From NCBI GenBank assembly GCA_023417655.1, contig JAEZFD010000043.1, positions 1-64,000 of the forward strand: 64,000 nt of DNA. Direction: 5' to 3'. The DNA is from Planctomycetota bacterium. Its GTDB lineage: Bacteria > Planctomycetota > Planctomycetia > Planctomycetales > Planctomycetaceae. Shown piece after piece: positions 27,555 to 35,377 of this stretch. Each line of letters begins with the position of its first letter. The first letter of the stretch is position 1. Under the pieces are notes generated by a model. The model worked only from the letters and a program-made list of their open reading frames with translations, did no database searches and was not told the origin of the DNA. The translations under genes and the position numbers were made by a program.

Positions 27555-27865
27555 TTTCGTTGACGAAACGGTTCAGGGCTGCGTGACACGATCCCGCGAG
27601 AACTCAATCAGACGCGCGCAAGCTTCTCCCAATCCGGAGAAGAATGTGCGCGTCTTTTCGAGTTGATTTGAATGAGTCATTTCGAGGTTCGGCGAAGAGC
27701 TGTTGCCGTGACCCGAGCGTCCAGCACATGTCAGGCATGACGGGTCTGAGCCGAATCGAATTGGCAAGTTCTCTGTGGCCTGCCGCCGCAGTCAGGGATC
27801 ACTCGATCAAAGCCGGAAGACGACACTTTGAAGGCGTCACTTCGGCCAATTAGCAGGTTCTAAAA
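27555..27865. other. Intergenic region before mqnE
   Basis: 311 bases. The first 100 carry a strong terminator. The rest should hold the mqnE promoter; no clear -35/-10 pair was identified. Confidence 0.5.
27610..27658 (+). terminator. Strong rho-independent terminator
   Basis: A 20-pair stem (27610-27629 with 27636-27655, two mismatches and one wobble) around a 6-base loop, followed by tttt. It lies 55 bases after the TPR/alpha-CTD stop. Confidence 0.88.
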
Positions 27866-29005
27866 ATGACGAGTGGAGCTTCCGGTGATCGCCGGTTCCA
27901 AGAGATTGCCGCCAAAGTCGAGGCCGGAATACGCCTGACGTACGAGGACGGTGTCTACCTGGATCAGCAGGCAGATTTGCTCTCCCTCGGTGCTCTGGCT
28001 CATCAGGTCCGTCTGCGGCGGCATGGACACACAGCTTATTACAACACCAACGTCCACCTGAATCCGACGAACGTCTGCGTTTATCGGTGTACGTTCTGTG
28101 CGTTTCGATCGGACCTGAAGTCCGAAAAGGGCTATGTCTTCTCTGACGACATGATTCGGGAGCGAGTGCTCGAGGCAAAATCTCAAGGGGCGACAGAGAT
28201 TCACGTCGTCGGTGGTCTGCACCATAAGAAGAAGTTTGACTGGTACGTCGACGTTGTCCGGATCATTCATGAGACATGGCCGGAGATCCACATCAAGGCT
28301 TGGACGGGTGTCGAAATCAACTGGTTCGCGCACCTGACCAAAAAACCCTATGAGTGGATCATCCAGCAGTTGAAAGCCGTCGGGCTCGGAAGTCTTCCGG
28401 GGGGTGGGGCGGAGATTTTCGATCCGGAGATCCGTGCAAAGATCTGCGAACACAAAGCGGATCCCCAGAGCTGGCTCGACATTCATCGCACAGCTCATCA
28501 GCTGGGACTCCGTTCGAACGCCACGATGCTCTATGGGCACCTGGAGAACGCACATCACCGCATTGATCACCTGCTGCAGCTGCGATCATTGCAGGATGAA
28601 ACCGGTGGCTTCCAGACTTTCATTCCGCTCGCGTTCCATCCGGAAAACACAGGGATGTCCTATCTAAAAAAGCCGACCGCGCATCAGGATCTGCGGACCA
28701 TGGCCGTCGCTCGTCTGATGCTCGACAACTTCGACCACATCAAAGCCTATTGGATCATGCTCGGAGAGCAGACCGCACAGATCGCCCTGAACTTCGGCGC
28801 CGATGACATCGACGGCACTGTGGTGCATGAGACCATCTATCACGAAGCCGGTGCCAAGACTCCGGAAGGTCTCACCGTGACACAGCTGCATCAATTGATT
28901 CGCGAAGCCGGCTGCGACCCGGTGGAACGGGACACCCTCTATCGTCGAGTCATTCGAAATGGAGCTGAATGGACCATCGGCGCACCTGTCACCGCCGCCG
29001 TCTGA
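27866..29005 (+). CDS. mqnE: Aminofutalosine synthase
   Basis: A radical-SAM enzyme of the futalosine menaquinone pathway; it joins the chorismate-derived enol ether to SAM to give aminofutalosine. The 379 residues match the family. The iron-sulfur motif is C71-x3-C75-x2-C78 (NPTNVCVYRCTFCAF), followed by the MqnE-type KSEKGY and EIHVVGGLHHKKKFDWYVDV. MqnC is the close alternative, but overall length and the HLNPTNVC start favour MqnE. Start: ATG with a weak ribosome site (agg, 8 bases). No other mqn gene lies in the window. wrbA follows after 320 bases, giving a loose quinone theme. Confidence 0.93.
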   Translation: MTSGASGDRRFQEIAAKVEAGIRLTYEDGVYLDQQADLLSLGALAHQVRLRRHGHTAYYNTNVHLNPTNVCVYRCTFCAFRSDLKSEKGYVFSDDMIRERVLEAKSQGATEIHVVGGLHHKKKFDWYVDVVRIIHETWPEIHIKAWTGVEINWFAHLTKKPYEWIIQQLKAVGLGSLPGGGAEIFDPEIRAKICEHKADPQSWLDIHRTAHQLGLRSNATMLYGHLENAHHRIDHLLQLRSLQDETGGFQTFIPLAFHPENTGMSYLKKPTAHQDLRTMAVARLMLDNFDHIKAYWIMLGEQTAQIALNFGADDIDGTVVHETIYHEAGAKTPEGLTVTQLHQLIREAGCDPVERDTLYRRVIRNGAEWTIGAPVTAAV

Positions 29006-29200
29006 TTGCTTGATTCTTTGGCTGATTACTGGCTGTTTACGATCTGAACGCTGTCGGGCAGAAGAGACTCTTCGCCGGCCCTGCTCAATTACCTGCCTCC
29101 TCTTCCTGTTCTGAATCCAAGGAAGCCGGGATGTGGCGTGCCGTGTCTCGAATGCGGCCTTGCGTTCAGCGGCCCACTGGGTGGCGTCCTGAAAGTTTGC

Positions 29201-29229
29201 TTGGATCACAGGTCACGAGCCCGTATAGT
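29201..29229 (+). promoter_or_regulatory. Candidate wrbA promoter
   Basis: ttggat (29201-29206), 17-base spacer, tatagt (29224-29229), about 97 bases before the wrbA ATG. Confidence 0.55.
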
Positions 29230-29235
29230 GACCTG
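29209..29235 (+). promoter_or_regulatory. Candidate operator dyad over the wrbA promoter
   Basis: Perfect 8-bp inverted repeat caggtcac (29209-29216) / gtgacctg (29228-29235) with an 11-base centre. The right arm overlaps the -10 box, so binding there would be expected to block transcription. Confidence 0.5.
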
Positions 29236-29325
29236 ACGTTTTCCCCCCTGTCATCCGGAGCCTGACGACCGTTTCATCAGGTCAACGGCGGTCACCTTCG
29301 AGTGCCTCACTGAGAAAGCAGCCCC

Positions 29326-29937
29326 ATGAAAATTCAGGTGGTCTTCTACAGTATGTATGGTCACATCCACAAAATGGCCGAGGCTGTGGTCGAAGGAGCG
29401 AAAAGCGTTCCCGGGGCGGAGGTGACTTTGCTCCAGGTGCCGGAGCTAGTGCCTGATGCCGCTCTCGAACGAATCGGGGCCAAGCAGGCTCGGGCCGCAT
29501 TCGCGGATGTTCCGTTTGCCACGACTCAGGGACTTGCTGAAGCCGATGCCATCATTTTCGGCACTCCGACCCGATTTGGGAATATGACCGCTCAGATGCG
29601 GAACTTTCTCGATCAGACCGGCGGGCTCTGGGCGAAGGGAGGCCTGATTGGCAAGATCGGCAGCGTCTTCACCAGCACTGGCACACAGCACGGCGGGCAG
29701 GAAACAACGATCACAAGTTTCCACACCACCCTGCTTCATCATGGCATGATCATCGTTGGCGTTCCGTACTCCTGTCAGGAACTGACCAACATGAACGAGA
29801 TCACTGGAGGTTCTCCATACGGAGCAGGCACGCTCGCGGGTGCGGATGGCTCTCGTGCACCGACGGAGAACGAACTCGCCATCGCCCGATTTCAGGGAAA
29901 GCATGTCGCAGAGATTACAAAGAAGCTGACCTCCTGA
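29326..29937 (+). CDS. wrbA: NAD(P)H:quinone oxidoreductase, WrbA type
   Basis: An FMN-dependent, two-electron quinone reductase that protects against redox cycling. The 203 residues match WrbA. Motifs: flavodoxin-like phosphate loop YSMYGHIHKMAEAV, the GTPTRFGNMTAQMRNFLDQT segment, SVFTSTGTQHGGQETTI, and the PYGAGTLAG stretch near the C terminus. It is cytoplasmic. It appears to be a single-gene unit with an operator-like dyad over its promoter. Confidence 0.95.
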   Translation: MKIQVVFYSMYGHIHKMAEAVVEGAKSVPGAEVTLLQVPELVPDAALERIGAKQARAAFADVPFATTQGLAEADAIIFGTPTRFGNMTAQMRNFLDQTGGLWAKGGLIGKIGSVFTSTGTQHGGQETTITSFHTTLLHHGMIIVGVPYSCQELTNMNEITGGSPYGAGTLAGADGSRAPTENELAIARFQGKHVAEITKKLTS

Positions 29938-29961
29938 AATCTCCAGAGGCATTCTTTATCG

Positions 29962-29981
29962 TCTTTAAAGATCTTTAAAGA
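29962..29981. promoter_or_regulatory. Perfect 20-bp palindrome upstream of YeiH-type gene
   Basis: tctttaaagatctttaaaga is fully self-complementary and also a tandem repeat of the 10-bp palindrome tctttaaaga. It lies 25 bases after wrbA and 51 before the next start, so it could be an operator for the exporter gene. Confidence 0.5.
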
Positions 29982-30032
29982 TGTGGTTCAGATGTAGGCG
30001 TCCTGTCTGCATCGCAGCAGATTGAAAGCGCC

Positions 30033-31586
30033 GTGAATCAGCCGACCGAAGCCCCCGCAGATCCCCCCGCCGAATCAGATGTAGAAGTGACGCCGACCAG
30101 ACGTGGTGGCCTCTTTGGTTCAGAGGATTGGTGGGCGATCTGGCTGGGAGGGCTCGTGCTGCTGATCGCGACGTGCGCGACATGGTTCACTCGGCCTGCT
30201 GATCAGCCCGAGCGACTCACCCGATATGCGGAGTCTGCTGCGAAACTGGATCAGTTAATCGCGGACCCGGCGACGGATCCCAAAGAGATCGCGGCTCTCA
30301 AAGAAGAGAGGAAGAAGCAGAAGAAGGATCTCGCGAAAGATCCCATCCGCCCTTGGATCGCGAAACCCGGAAGCTGGTCCTCGAACCCCGTCGACGCGTT
30401 CTTCGATGCGAAGTCAAAGAAGCCGCAGCTTGCCGCACTCATGGGGACATTCCTGATTATTGCGACGCTGTTCGCGATCGGTGTCGCCGGCATGGGACAA
30501 TCTGCGGCTCGATTCCTCGTCGCGTTTGTCCCGTTGTTTCTGCTGGCGGTTCTGGCCTATGTGCTGGCCGGTCAGGATGTCGTGAAATATTACAACCTGG
30601 AGTATGCGCTCTGGGCGATCCTGGTTGGTCTGATCATCTCCAACACGATCGGGACGCCGCATTGGCTACAGCCTGCCGTCCGGACAGAGTTTTATATCAA
30701 GACCGGGCTCGTGCTTCTGGGAGCGGAAATTCTGTTTTCGCATCTGCTGTCACTGGGAGTTCCCGGAATTTTTGTCTCCTGGGTCACGACACCCATCGTA
30801 CTCATCAGCACGTTCATCTTCGGCCAAAAGGTTCTGAAGATGTCATCCCCTTCACTGAATATGGTCATCAGTGCTGACATGTCGGTTTGTGGGGTCTCTG
30901 CGGCGATTGCCACCGGGGCGGCCTGTCGTGCGAAGCGTGAAGAGCTGTCGCTGGCGATTGCTCTGTCCCTGATCTTCACTGTCATCATGATGGTCGCCAT
31001 GCCTGCGTTTATTAAAGCAGTAGGAATGGATCCCGTTCTCGCTGGTGCGTGGATGGGCGGGACGATTGATTCCACCGGGGCGGTCGGTGCTGCAGGAGCG
31101 ATGATCGGGGAGCCGGCCCTGACGGTCGCTGCCACAGTCAAAATGATTCAGAACATCCTGATCGGCGTCGTTGCTTTCGGCGTCTCAATCTACTGGGTCG
31201 GCTGGGTGGAGAAATCAAACTCAGCCCAGCGGGTCGGACTGGGAGAAATCTGGAGACGCTTCCCGAAGTTCATGCTCGGGTTTGTCGCCGCGTCATTGGT
31301 TTTCTCTTCCATTTCGAGTGCCAGCCCAGCGGGAAATGCGCTGGTTTCGGCAACCGTGCTGGACGGTTCGACGATCGCGATTCGCGGTTGGCTCTTCTGT
31401 TTGGCATTTGTCAGCATCGGTCTGGAGAGCAACTTCCGCGCATTCCTTCCCTACTTCAAAGGGGGAAAACCGTTGACGCTCTATCTCGTCGGGCAGTCGC
31501 TGAACCTGTTGCTCTCGTTTGTGATGGCCTGGCTGATGTTCACCAAGGTGTTCCCACATGCAGCCGATGCACTCCGAGGCCAGTAA
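30033..31586 (+). CDS. YeiH-family putative sulfate exporter (UPF0324)
   Basis: A 517-residue inner-membrane protein of the PF03601 family. After one N-terminal helix (about 35-52) comes an unusual charged coiled segment of about 75 residues (DPKEIAALKEERKKQKKDL), then about ten helices with family motifs LVGLIISNTIG, FYIKTGLVLLGAEILF, VCGVSAAIATGAACRAKREE and GGTIDSTGAVGAAG. Family members are annotated as putative sulfate exporters, with limited evidence. The start is GTG at 30033. The next gene overlaps its last 29 bases, so the two are translationally linked. Confidence 0.88.
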   Translation: MNQPTEAPADPPAESDVEVTPTRRGGLFGSEDWWAIWLGGLVLLIATCATWFTRPADQPERLTRYAESAAKLDQLIADPATDPKEIAALKEERKKQKKDLAKDPIRPWIAKPGSWSSNPVDAFFDAKSKKPQLAALMGTFLIIATLFAIGVAGMGQSAARFLVAFVPLFLLAVLAYVLAGQDVVKYYNLEYALWAILVGLIISNTIGTPHWLQPAVRTEFYIKTGLVLLGAEILFSHLLSLGVPGIFVSWVTTPIVLISTFIFGQKVLKMSSPSLNMVISADMSVCGVSAAIATGAACRAKREELSLAIALSLIFTVIMMVAMPAFIKAVGMDPVLAGAWMGGTIDSTGAVGAAGAMIGEPALTVAATVKMIQNILIGVVAFGVSIYWVGWVEKSNSAQRVGLGEIWRRFPKFMLGFVAASLVFSSISSASPAGNALVSATVLDGSTIAIRGWLFCLAFVSIGLESNFRAFLPYFKGGKPLTLYLVGQSLNLLLSFVMAWLMFTKVFPHAADALRGQ

Positions 31587-31857
31587 GCCATTGGACACTT
31601 CCCGAAAGCGGTGGCTCTCACTCGCTGCCGCTTCGGGAGTTGTGGCGCTCATCTGGCTGATCGCCCTGCCACTGCTGGCGCGACAGCCGGAGGTGCAGGC
31701 TCACATTGAGCGAAACAAGCAGGCCGGGATTGATCCCAGTGTCCGGTTCTATTCAGAACTCCCGGAAATGCCGGCCTATCTTGAACGCATCGATTCCGCA
31801 CATCGCCGACATGGGGATGCTTTCTGGAATCGGACTCCCTCGTCGATGGCGGACTGA
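31558..31857 (+). CDS. Small single-pass membrane protein
   Basis: A 99-residue protein with one hydrophobic helix (LAAASGVVALIWLIALPLLA) and a soluble tail. It overlaps the exporter gene by 29 bases in another frame. A second ATG at 31567 is possible. The tight coupling suggests a partner or small subunit of the exporter, but no family was recognised. Confidence 0.6.
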   Translation: MQPMHSEASKPLDTSRKRWLSLAAASGVVALIWLIALPLLARQPEVQAHIERNKQAGIDPSVRFYSELPEMPAYLERIDSAHRRHGDAFWNRTPSSMAD

Positions 31858-31889
31858 ATGATTGACGGATGGGGGACGGGAGTTCTTGC

Positions 31890-34076
31890 TTACTTCCCCT
31901 GCTCTGGACGTTTCATTGAGAGACCGATTCTTCCGCGGGCTTGATCGACACTGTCGACCCAGACCCGTACGGTTTGACCGACGCTGACGACTTCCTGCGG
32001 CGACGAGATGAAGTGATCCGCCATCCGGCTGATATGCACCAGTCCGTCATTCTTCAGGCCGACATCGACGAATGCACCAAAGTCGACCACATTAGTGACG
32101 ACCCCGGAGAGTTCGGTTCCAATCTGGAGGTCGTCGAGCGAGAGCACCCCTGCACGCAGCAGCGGCGGCGACAGGTCTTCGCGAGGATCGCGCCCCGGCT
32201 TGAGCAAGGCTGACAGCACTTGATCGAAGGTGTACTGGTCACATTGCAGTTCCGTGGCCAACGCGCCCCGGTCGGACTGGAGCATTCCCAGAGCGGTCGT
32301 CTTCTCACCTGTTGATTGGGAGAGCGCGTTCAACGGGACACCAGCCTGCTTCAACAGACGACGGGCGAGCGGATAACTTTCAGGGTGAACCCAGGTCGCA
32401 TCCAGTGGCTCGTCCCCTTCCCGAATCCGCAAGAATCCTGCGGCCTGCACGAATGTCTTCTGACCCACCCCCGGCACTTTTAGTAACTCCTGCCGCGAAC
32501 GAAATTGCCCGTTCTGATCACGCCAGCTGACGATTGCCTTGGCGGTGGTGCGGTTCAGTCCAGAGACGTATTTCAAGAGCTCAGTACTGGCGTTGTTGAG
32601 GTCGACGCCGACGTGATTTACGCAGGATTCAACGACCTCCGAAAGTGAGGCGACGAGTTCCTTCTCAGGCAGGTCATGCTGATACATACCCACCCCGATA
32701 TGCTGGGGCTCGATTTTGACGAGTTCGCTGAGGGGATCCTGCAGTCGTCGTCCGATGGAAATCGTGCCGCGAACGGTGGCATCGAACTGGGGAAATTCTT
32801 CCCGTCCGACTTCGCTCGCCGAGTAAATACTGGCACCCGCCTCGTTCACGACGACATAGCGACAGGTCAGTTCATGGCGGGAAATCGTGTTCGTCACAAG
32901 TTCCTGTGCTTCCCGACTGGCAGTGCCGTTGCCGATCGCGAGGACCTCAACGTCATGCTTCTTGATCAGGGTGAGCAGCTTCGTCTCTGCCTGCTCTGAT
33001 GCTTTGGGGTCGGTGATCGAGACGACACCGTGCTCGAGAACGGTCCCCTGTGCCGAGAGAACGGCGAGCTTGCATCCGGTGCGGAAACCAGGATCAATCG
33101 CCAGCACGATTTTTCCGAGGAGCGGCGGCTGCAGCAGCAACTGACGGACGTTTCGGCTGAAATTCACGAGCGCATGTTTCTGGGCCTGTTCCGTCAGGTC
33201 ACGGCGGATTTCTCGTTCCACGGCGGGAGCGATCAGTCGTTTCAATGCTTCCGCGATGCCGGATTCCATGACCTGTCGCGCGGCGTGCTGTCCCAGATTC
33301 AGGGCCGCCCCGATTCGGACCTTCGCGAGTTCCTGATCCCATTTCACCGAGACTTTCAAGGCTTCGCGGTCTTCGCCCCGATTCAGAGCGAGGATTCGGT
33401 GAGGCGGGACCTTTTCAACGGGCTGTTCGAAGTTCGCGTAGTCCTGAAAAGTGGCCGCTTCCTCCGACTTCGCATTCAGCTTGCCGGTGATGACGCCCGT
33501 CTTGGTGGCCGTCTTTCGGGCGAGGTCGCGGAACTCGATTGTCTCGGCGATACGGGCGGCCAGCAGGTCGATGACCCCCTGTTGAACAATCTCGACCGAG
33601 GTGAGTGCCGGATGTTTGCCCAGACAGGCGGCGCATACTTTGGGGAAGTCGGCGTCTTTGATCCGCCCGATCCAGACTGCTTTCGCCAGCGGGTCGAGTC
33701 CCATTTCCCGGGCCTCGTCGGCGCGTGTTTTCCGCTTGCTGCGGTAAGGGGCGTACAGCTCGTCGAGGCGCTTCAACGAGTCTGCGCGTTCGATGGCCTG
33801 ACGAAGTTCGTCTGTCAGTTTCCCCTGCCCGGTGATCGCCTTGAGAATCTTCTCTCGTTCCGCGACGACGGCGCGGCCCTCACTCAAAAGACGTTGAATC
33901 TCACGGAGCTGCGTTTCATCGAGCCCGGCGGTCGCCTCTTTGCGATACCGGGTGATAAACGGAATTGTATTTCCGTCATCCAGCAGACTGGCTGCGCTGG
34001 AGACCTGCTTCACAGAGAGGTGAAGTTGTCGGGAAATCTGATGAAGAAGTTCATCGACCGGAGATGCTGAGTTCAT
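31890..34076 (-). CDS. tex: Tex-type RNA-binding transcription accessory protein
   Basis: A 728-residue cytoplasmic protein of the Tex/Spt6-like family, which binds nucleic acid and affects transcript fate. Order: helical Tex N-domain (about 1-300, with FITRYRKEATAGLDETQLRE), a YqgF/RNase H-like domain (KIVLAIDPGFRTGCKLAVLS), helix-hairpin-helix motifs (STELLKYVSGLNRTTAKAIV and LLKVPGVGQKTFVQAAGFLR), and a C-terminal S1 domain (about 648-720, SGVVTNVVDFGAFVDVGLKN). Length is normal. csrA lies 242 bases upstream on the same strand. Confidence 0.97.
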   Translation of the reverse strand: MNSASPVDELLHQISRQLHLSVKQVSSAASLLDDGNTIPFITRYRKEATAGLDETQLREIQRLLSEGRAVVAEREKILKAITGQGKLTDELRQAIERADSLKRLDELYAPYRSKRKTRADEAREMGLDPLAKAVWIGRIKDADFPKVCAACLGKHPALTSVEIVQQGVIDLLAARIAETIEFRDLARKTATKTGVITGKLNAKSEEAATFQDYANFEQPVEKVPPHRILALNRGEDREALKVSVKWDQELAKVRIGAALNLGQHAARQVMESGIAEALKRLIAPAVEREIRRDLTEQAQKHALVNFSRNVRQLLLQPPLLGKIVLAIDPGFRTGCKLAVLSAQGTVLEHGVVSITDPKASEQAETKLLTLIKKHDVEVLAIGNGTASREAQELVTNTISRHELTCRYVVVNEAGASIYSASEVGREEFPQFDATVRGTISIGRRLQDPLSELVKIEPQHIGVGMYQHDLPEKELVASLSEVVESCVNHVGVDLNNASTELLKYVSGLNRTTAKAIVSWRDQNGQFRSRQELLKVPGVGQKTFVQAAGFLRIREGDEPLDATWVHPESYPLARRLLKQAGVPLNALSQSTGEKTTALGMLQSDRGALATELQCDQYTFDQVLSALLKPGRDPREDLSPPLLRAGVLSLDDLQIGTELSGVVTNVVDFGAFVDVGLKNDGLVHISRMADHFISSPQEVVSVGQTVRVWVDSVDQARGRIGLSMKRPEQGK

Positions 34077-34318
34077 CCCCGGATTGTAAGCACTTCAAGC
34101 GTTTCCTGCAGCCGGGAGAAGAAGTGACCGGAACTTGCGGAGCCAGGGCTTGTCGGCCAGCTTTAAACGAAAACCGAGAGACTGCATCTTTCATGAGTCT
34201 GGTCGGCCGCATTCCGAAGGAAAGGACTGGCAGCGTACGGAAACGAAGAGACCTTGCCGTACGGGTCACGCAATGAGATGGCCCCCGACACCAGATTCAT
34301 CGGCCCGACAGCCGGTGA

Positions 34319-34519
34319 CTATTGGTCTGCAACGAGTCGCTGTTCCGGCTTGGTCGCTTCCGGCGCTTCCGGGTCGCACAACTCATCCCGGACAATATTC
34401 ATGGCGCGGGGAGCGTCGATTCCGAGTCGGACGGTATTCGGCCCAATCCGCACAACAGTGACGGCAATATCGTCGCCGATCAGGATCCGTTCGCCGGGCT
34501 TTCGTGAGAGAACGAGCAT
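34319..34519 (-). CDS. csrA: Carbon storage regulator CsrA
   Basis: A 66-residue dimeric RNA-binding protein that recognises GGA in hairpin loops and controls translation or stability of target mRNAs. It begins MLVLSRKPGERILIGDDI and has the beta-strand pattern of the family (VTVVRIGPNTVRLGIDAP), with a somewhat long C-terminal tail. The ribosome site aaggaga lies 8 bases upstream and itself contains GGA, which would permit autoregulation. No fliW or flagellar genes are nearby. The upstream 600 bases are hairpin-rich. Confidence 0.95.
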   Translation of the reverse strand: MLVLSRKPGERILIGDDIAVTVVRIGPNTVRLGIDAPRAMNIVRDELCDPEAPEATKPEQRLVADQ

Positions 34520-34745
34520 GGCCTGTCATCTCCTTCTTGAGGTACGCGAGGGGTGAGCCTCTTGCTATTCCTGCGCCATCATTTCGAACATGCCATCAGA
34601 AAGATAGCAACTGGAAAACCGGAAGTCTATCTTATTTTCACTAGTGATCGAGTGTTCATAGTGGACAATTCTCGGAGACTTCTGCTGTGCCTAAAAAGTA
34701 GGCTGCCTATTTATTGTGCAGAGTGAATCTGCCGAGCGTTGTAAA

Positions 34746-34785
34746 GGCCGCTTTCGTTGGTGCTGCCAGAGTGGCAGTGGCGGCC
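34746..34785. repeat. Nested stem: ggccgc/gcggcc with ctgcca/tggcag
   Basis: The outer arms 34746-34751 and 34780-34785 enclose a second perfect stem 34763-34768 and 34772-34777. A two-level hairpin of this kind suggests RNA structure. Confidence 0.5.
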
Positions 34786-34810
34786 GAGGTTAGCGTGAGT
34801 GTATGTTTGG

Positions 34811-34846
34811 CAGGTTGCCGCATCAGTGAGTAATAGAGGCAACCTG
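34811..34846. repeat. Perfect 9-bp stem, 18-base loop
   Basis: caggttgcc (34811-34819) pairs with ggcaacctg (34838-34846). Confidence 0.55.
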
Positions 34847-35135
34847 GGCGTCCCGCGTACGAGAGGTTCTGTGCTGCGGTGGGTTCCCTTTTTCCATGTT
34901 TGGAGCCGACTCAGGATCTGTCAGGTGCTCCAGTGGAAATGTTGGGCTTGGCTGCCGTTGCTCTGTGAGAGGCCCTTAGGAGTGTCATACGCTTGCTGAG
35001 AGGGCTCCGGGAGAGTTCTGGAGCTCGTGAGCGGAGTGGCGGGATGGAGAAGCTCGGCGTCGGTTCTGAGCGCCTGCAGGAATGGTGCAGCAGTGCGCGG
35101 CGAGCAAAGAGGTTCCGGAAAATAAGCCCTATAAA

Positions 35136-35173
35136 TAAAAAAGGTCCGGCTCAATCGGAATTGAGCCGGACCT
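35136..35173 (-). terminator. Rho-independent terminator after tRNA-Glu
   Basis: A perfect 14-bp stem (35142-35155 with 35160-35173) with a 4-base loop. Read on the minus strand it is followed by six T residues. It starts 5 bases after the tRNA 3-prime end. Confidence 0.92.
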
Positions 35174-35178
35174 CGCAC

Positions 35179-35251
35179 TGACCCCAAGGGGATTCGAACC
35201 CCTGTACTTGGACTGAAAATCCAATGTCCTGGGCCTCTAGACGATGGGGCC
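35179..35251 (-). tRNA. tRNA-Glu (anticodon UUC)
   Basis: A 73-base cloverleaf. The acceptor ggcccca pairs with tggggtc (one G-T), the anticodon stem is ttgga/tccaa with loop ttttcag giving anticodon TTC, and the T arm contains ggttcgaatcc. CCA is not encoded, consistent with the CCA-adding enzyme at 55069-56355. It has its own promoter and terminator. Confidence 0.96.
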
Positions 35252-35261
35252 GGGTGAGAGA

Positions 35262-35289
35262 ACAATATCGGGTGAAAACTGGATGTCAA
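35262..35289 (-). promoter_or_regulatory. Promoter of tRNA-Glu
   Basis: On the minus strand: ttgaca (35289-35284, perfect -35), 16-base spacer, tattgt (35267-35262). The -10 box ends 11 bases before the tRNA 5-prime end. Confidence 0.78.
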
Positions 35290-35377
35290 GCGGCCGGGCA
35301 ATGAGAAATTTATTTTCTACGGACGCGAACGATTTCATCAAAGGACGCCCCCGAGTAACCCGCATAATCCGCAGGAG

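Larger units (their letters stand above)
29006..29325. other. Intergenic region with wrbA promoter and operator
   Basis: 320 bases without a gene. The last 125 carry a sigma70-like promoter overlapped by an 8-bp dyad, listed separately. Confidence 0.55.
34520..35134. other. Hairpin-rich region without a gene, upstream of csrA
   Basis: 615 bases with no supported protein. It contains perfect or near-perfect hairpins at 34601-34633, 34746-34785, 34811-34846, 34901-34932 and about 35069-35098. On the plus strand 34901-35120 contains 11 GGA triplets, several in hairpin loops (34909-34923; 35073-35088). It may be a long csrA leader (minus strand) or a separate structured RNA (plus strand). I did not find RNase P, tmRNA, SRP or 6S signatures. 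Confidence 0.45.

Noticed and set aside
33030..34070. Open frame of 346 codons on the plus strand
   Set aside because: Antisense to tex, which has complete domains; composition is a mirror of a GC-rich coding frame, with no motif or ribosome site.
34740..35130. RNase P RNA, tmRNA, SRP RNA or 6S RNA
   Set aside because: I looked for GAGGAAAGTC, the tmRNA 5-prime and 3-prime ends, and the GGAAGGAAGCAGCC loop on both strands and found none.
34921..35301. Open frame of 126 codons crossing tRNA-Glu on the minus strand
   Set aside because: It runs through a tRNA, its promoter and its terminator; not compatible with a protein gene.
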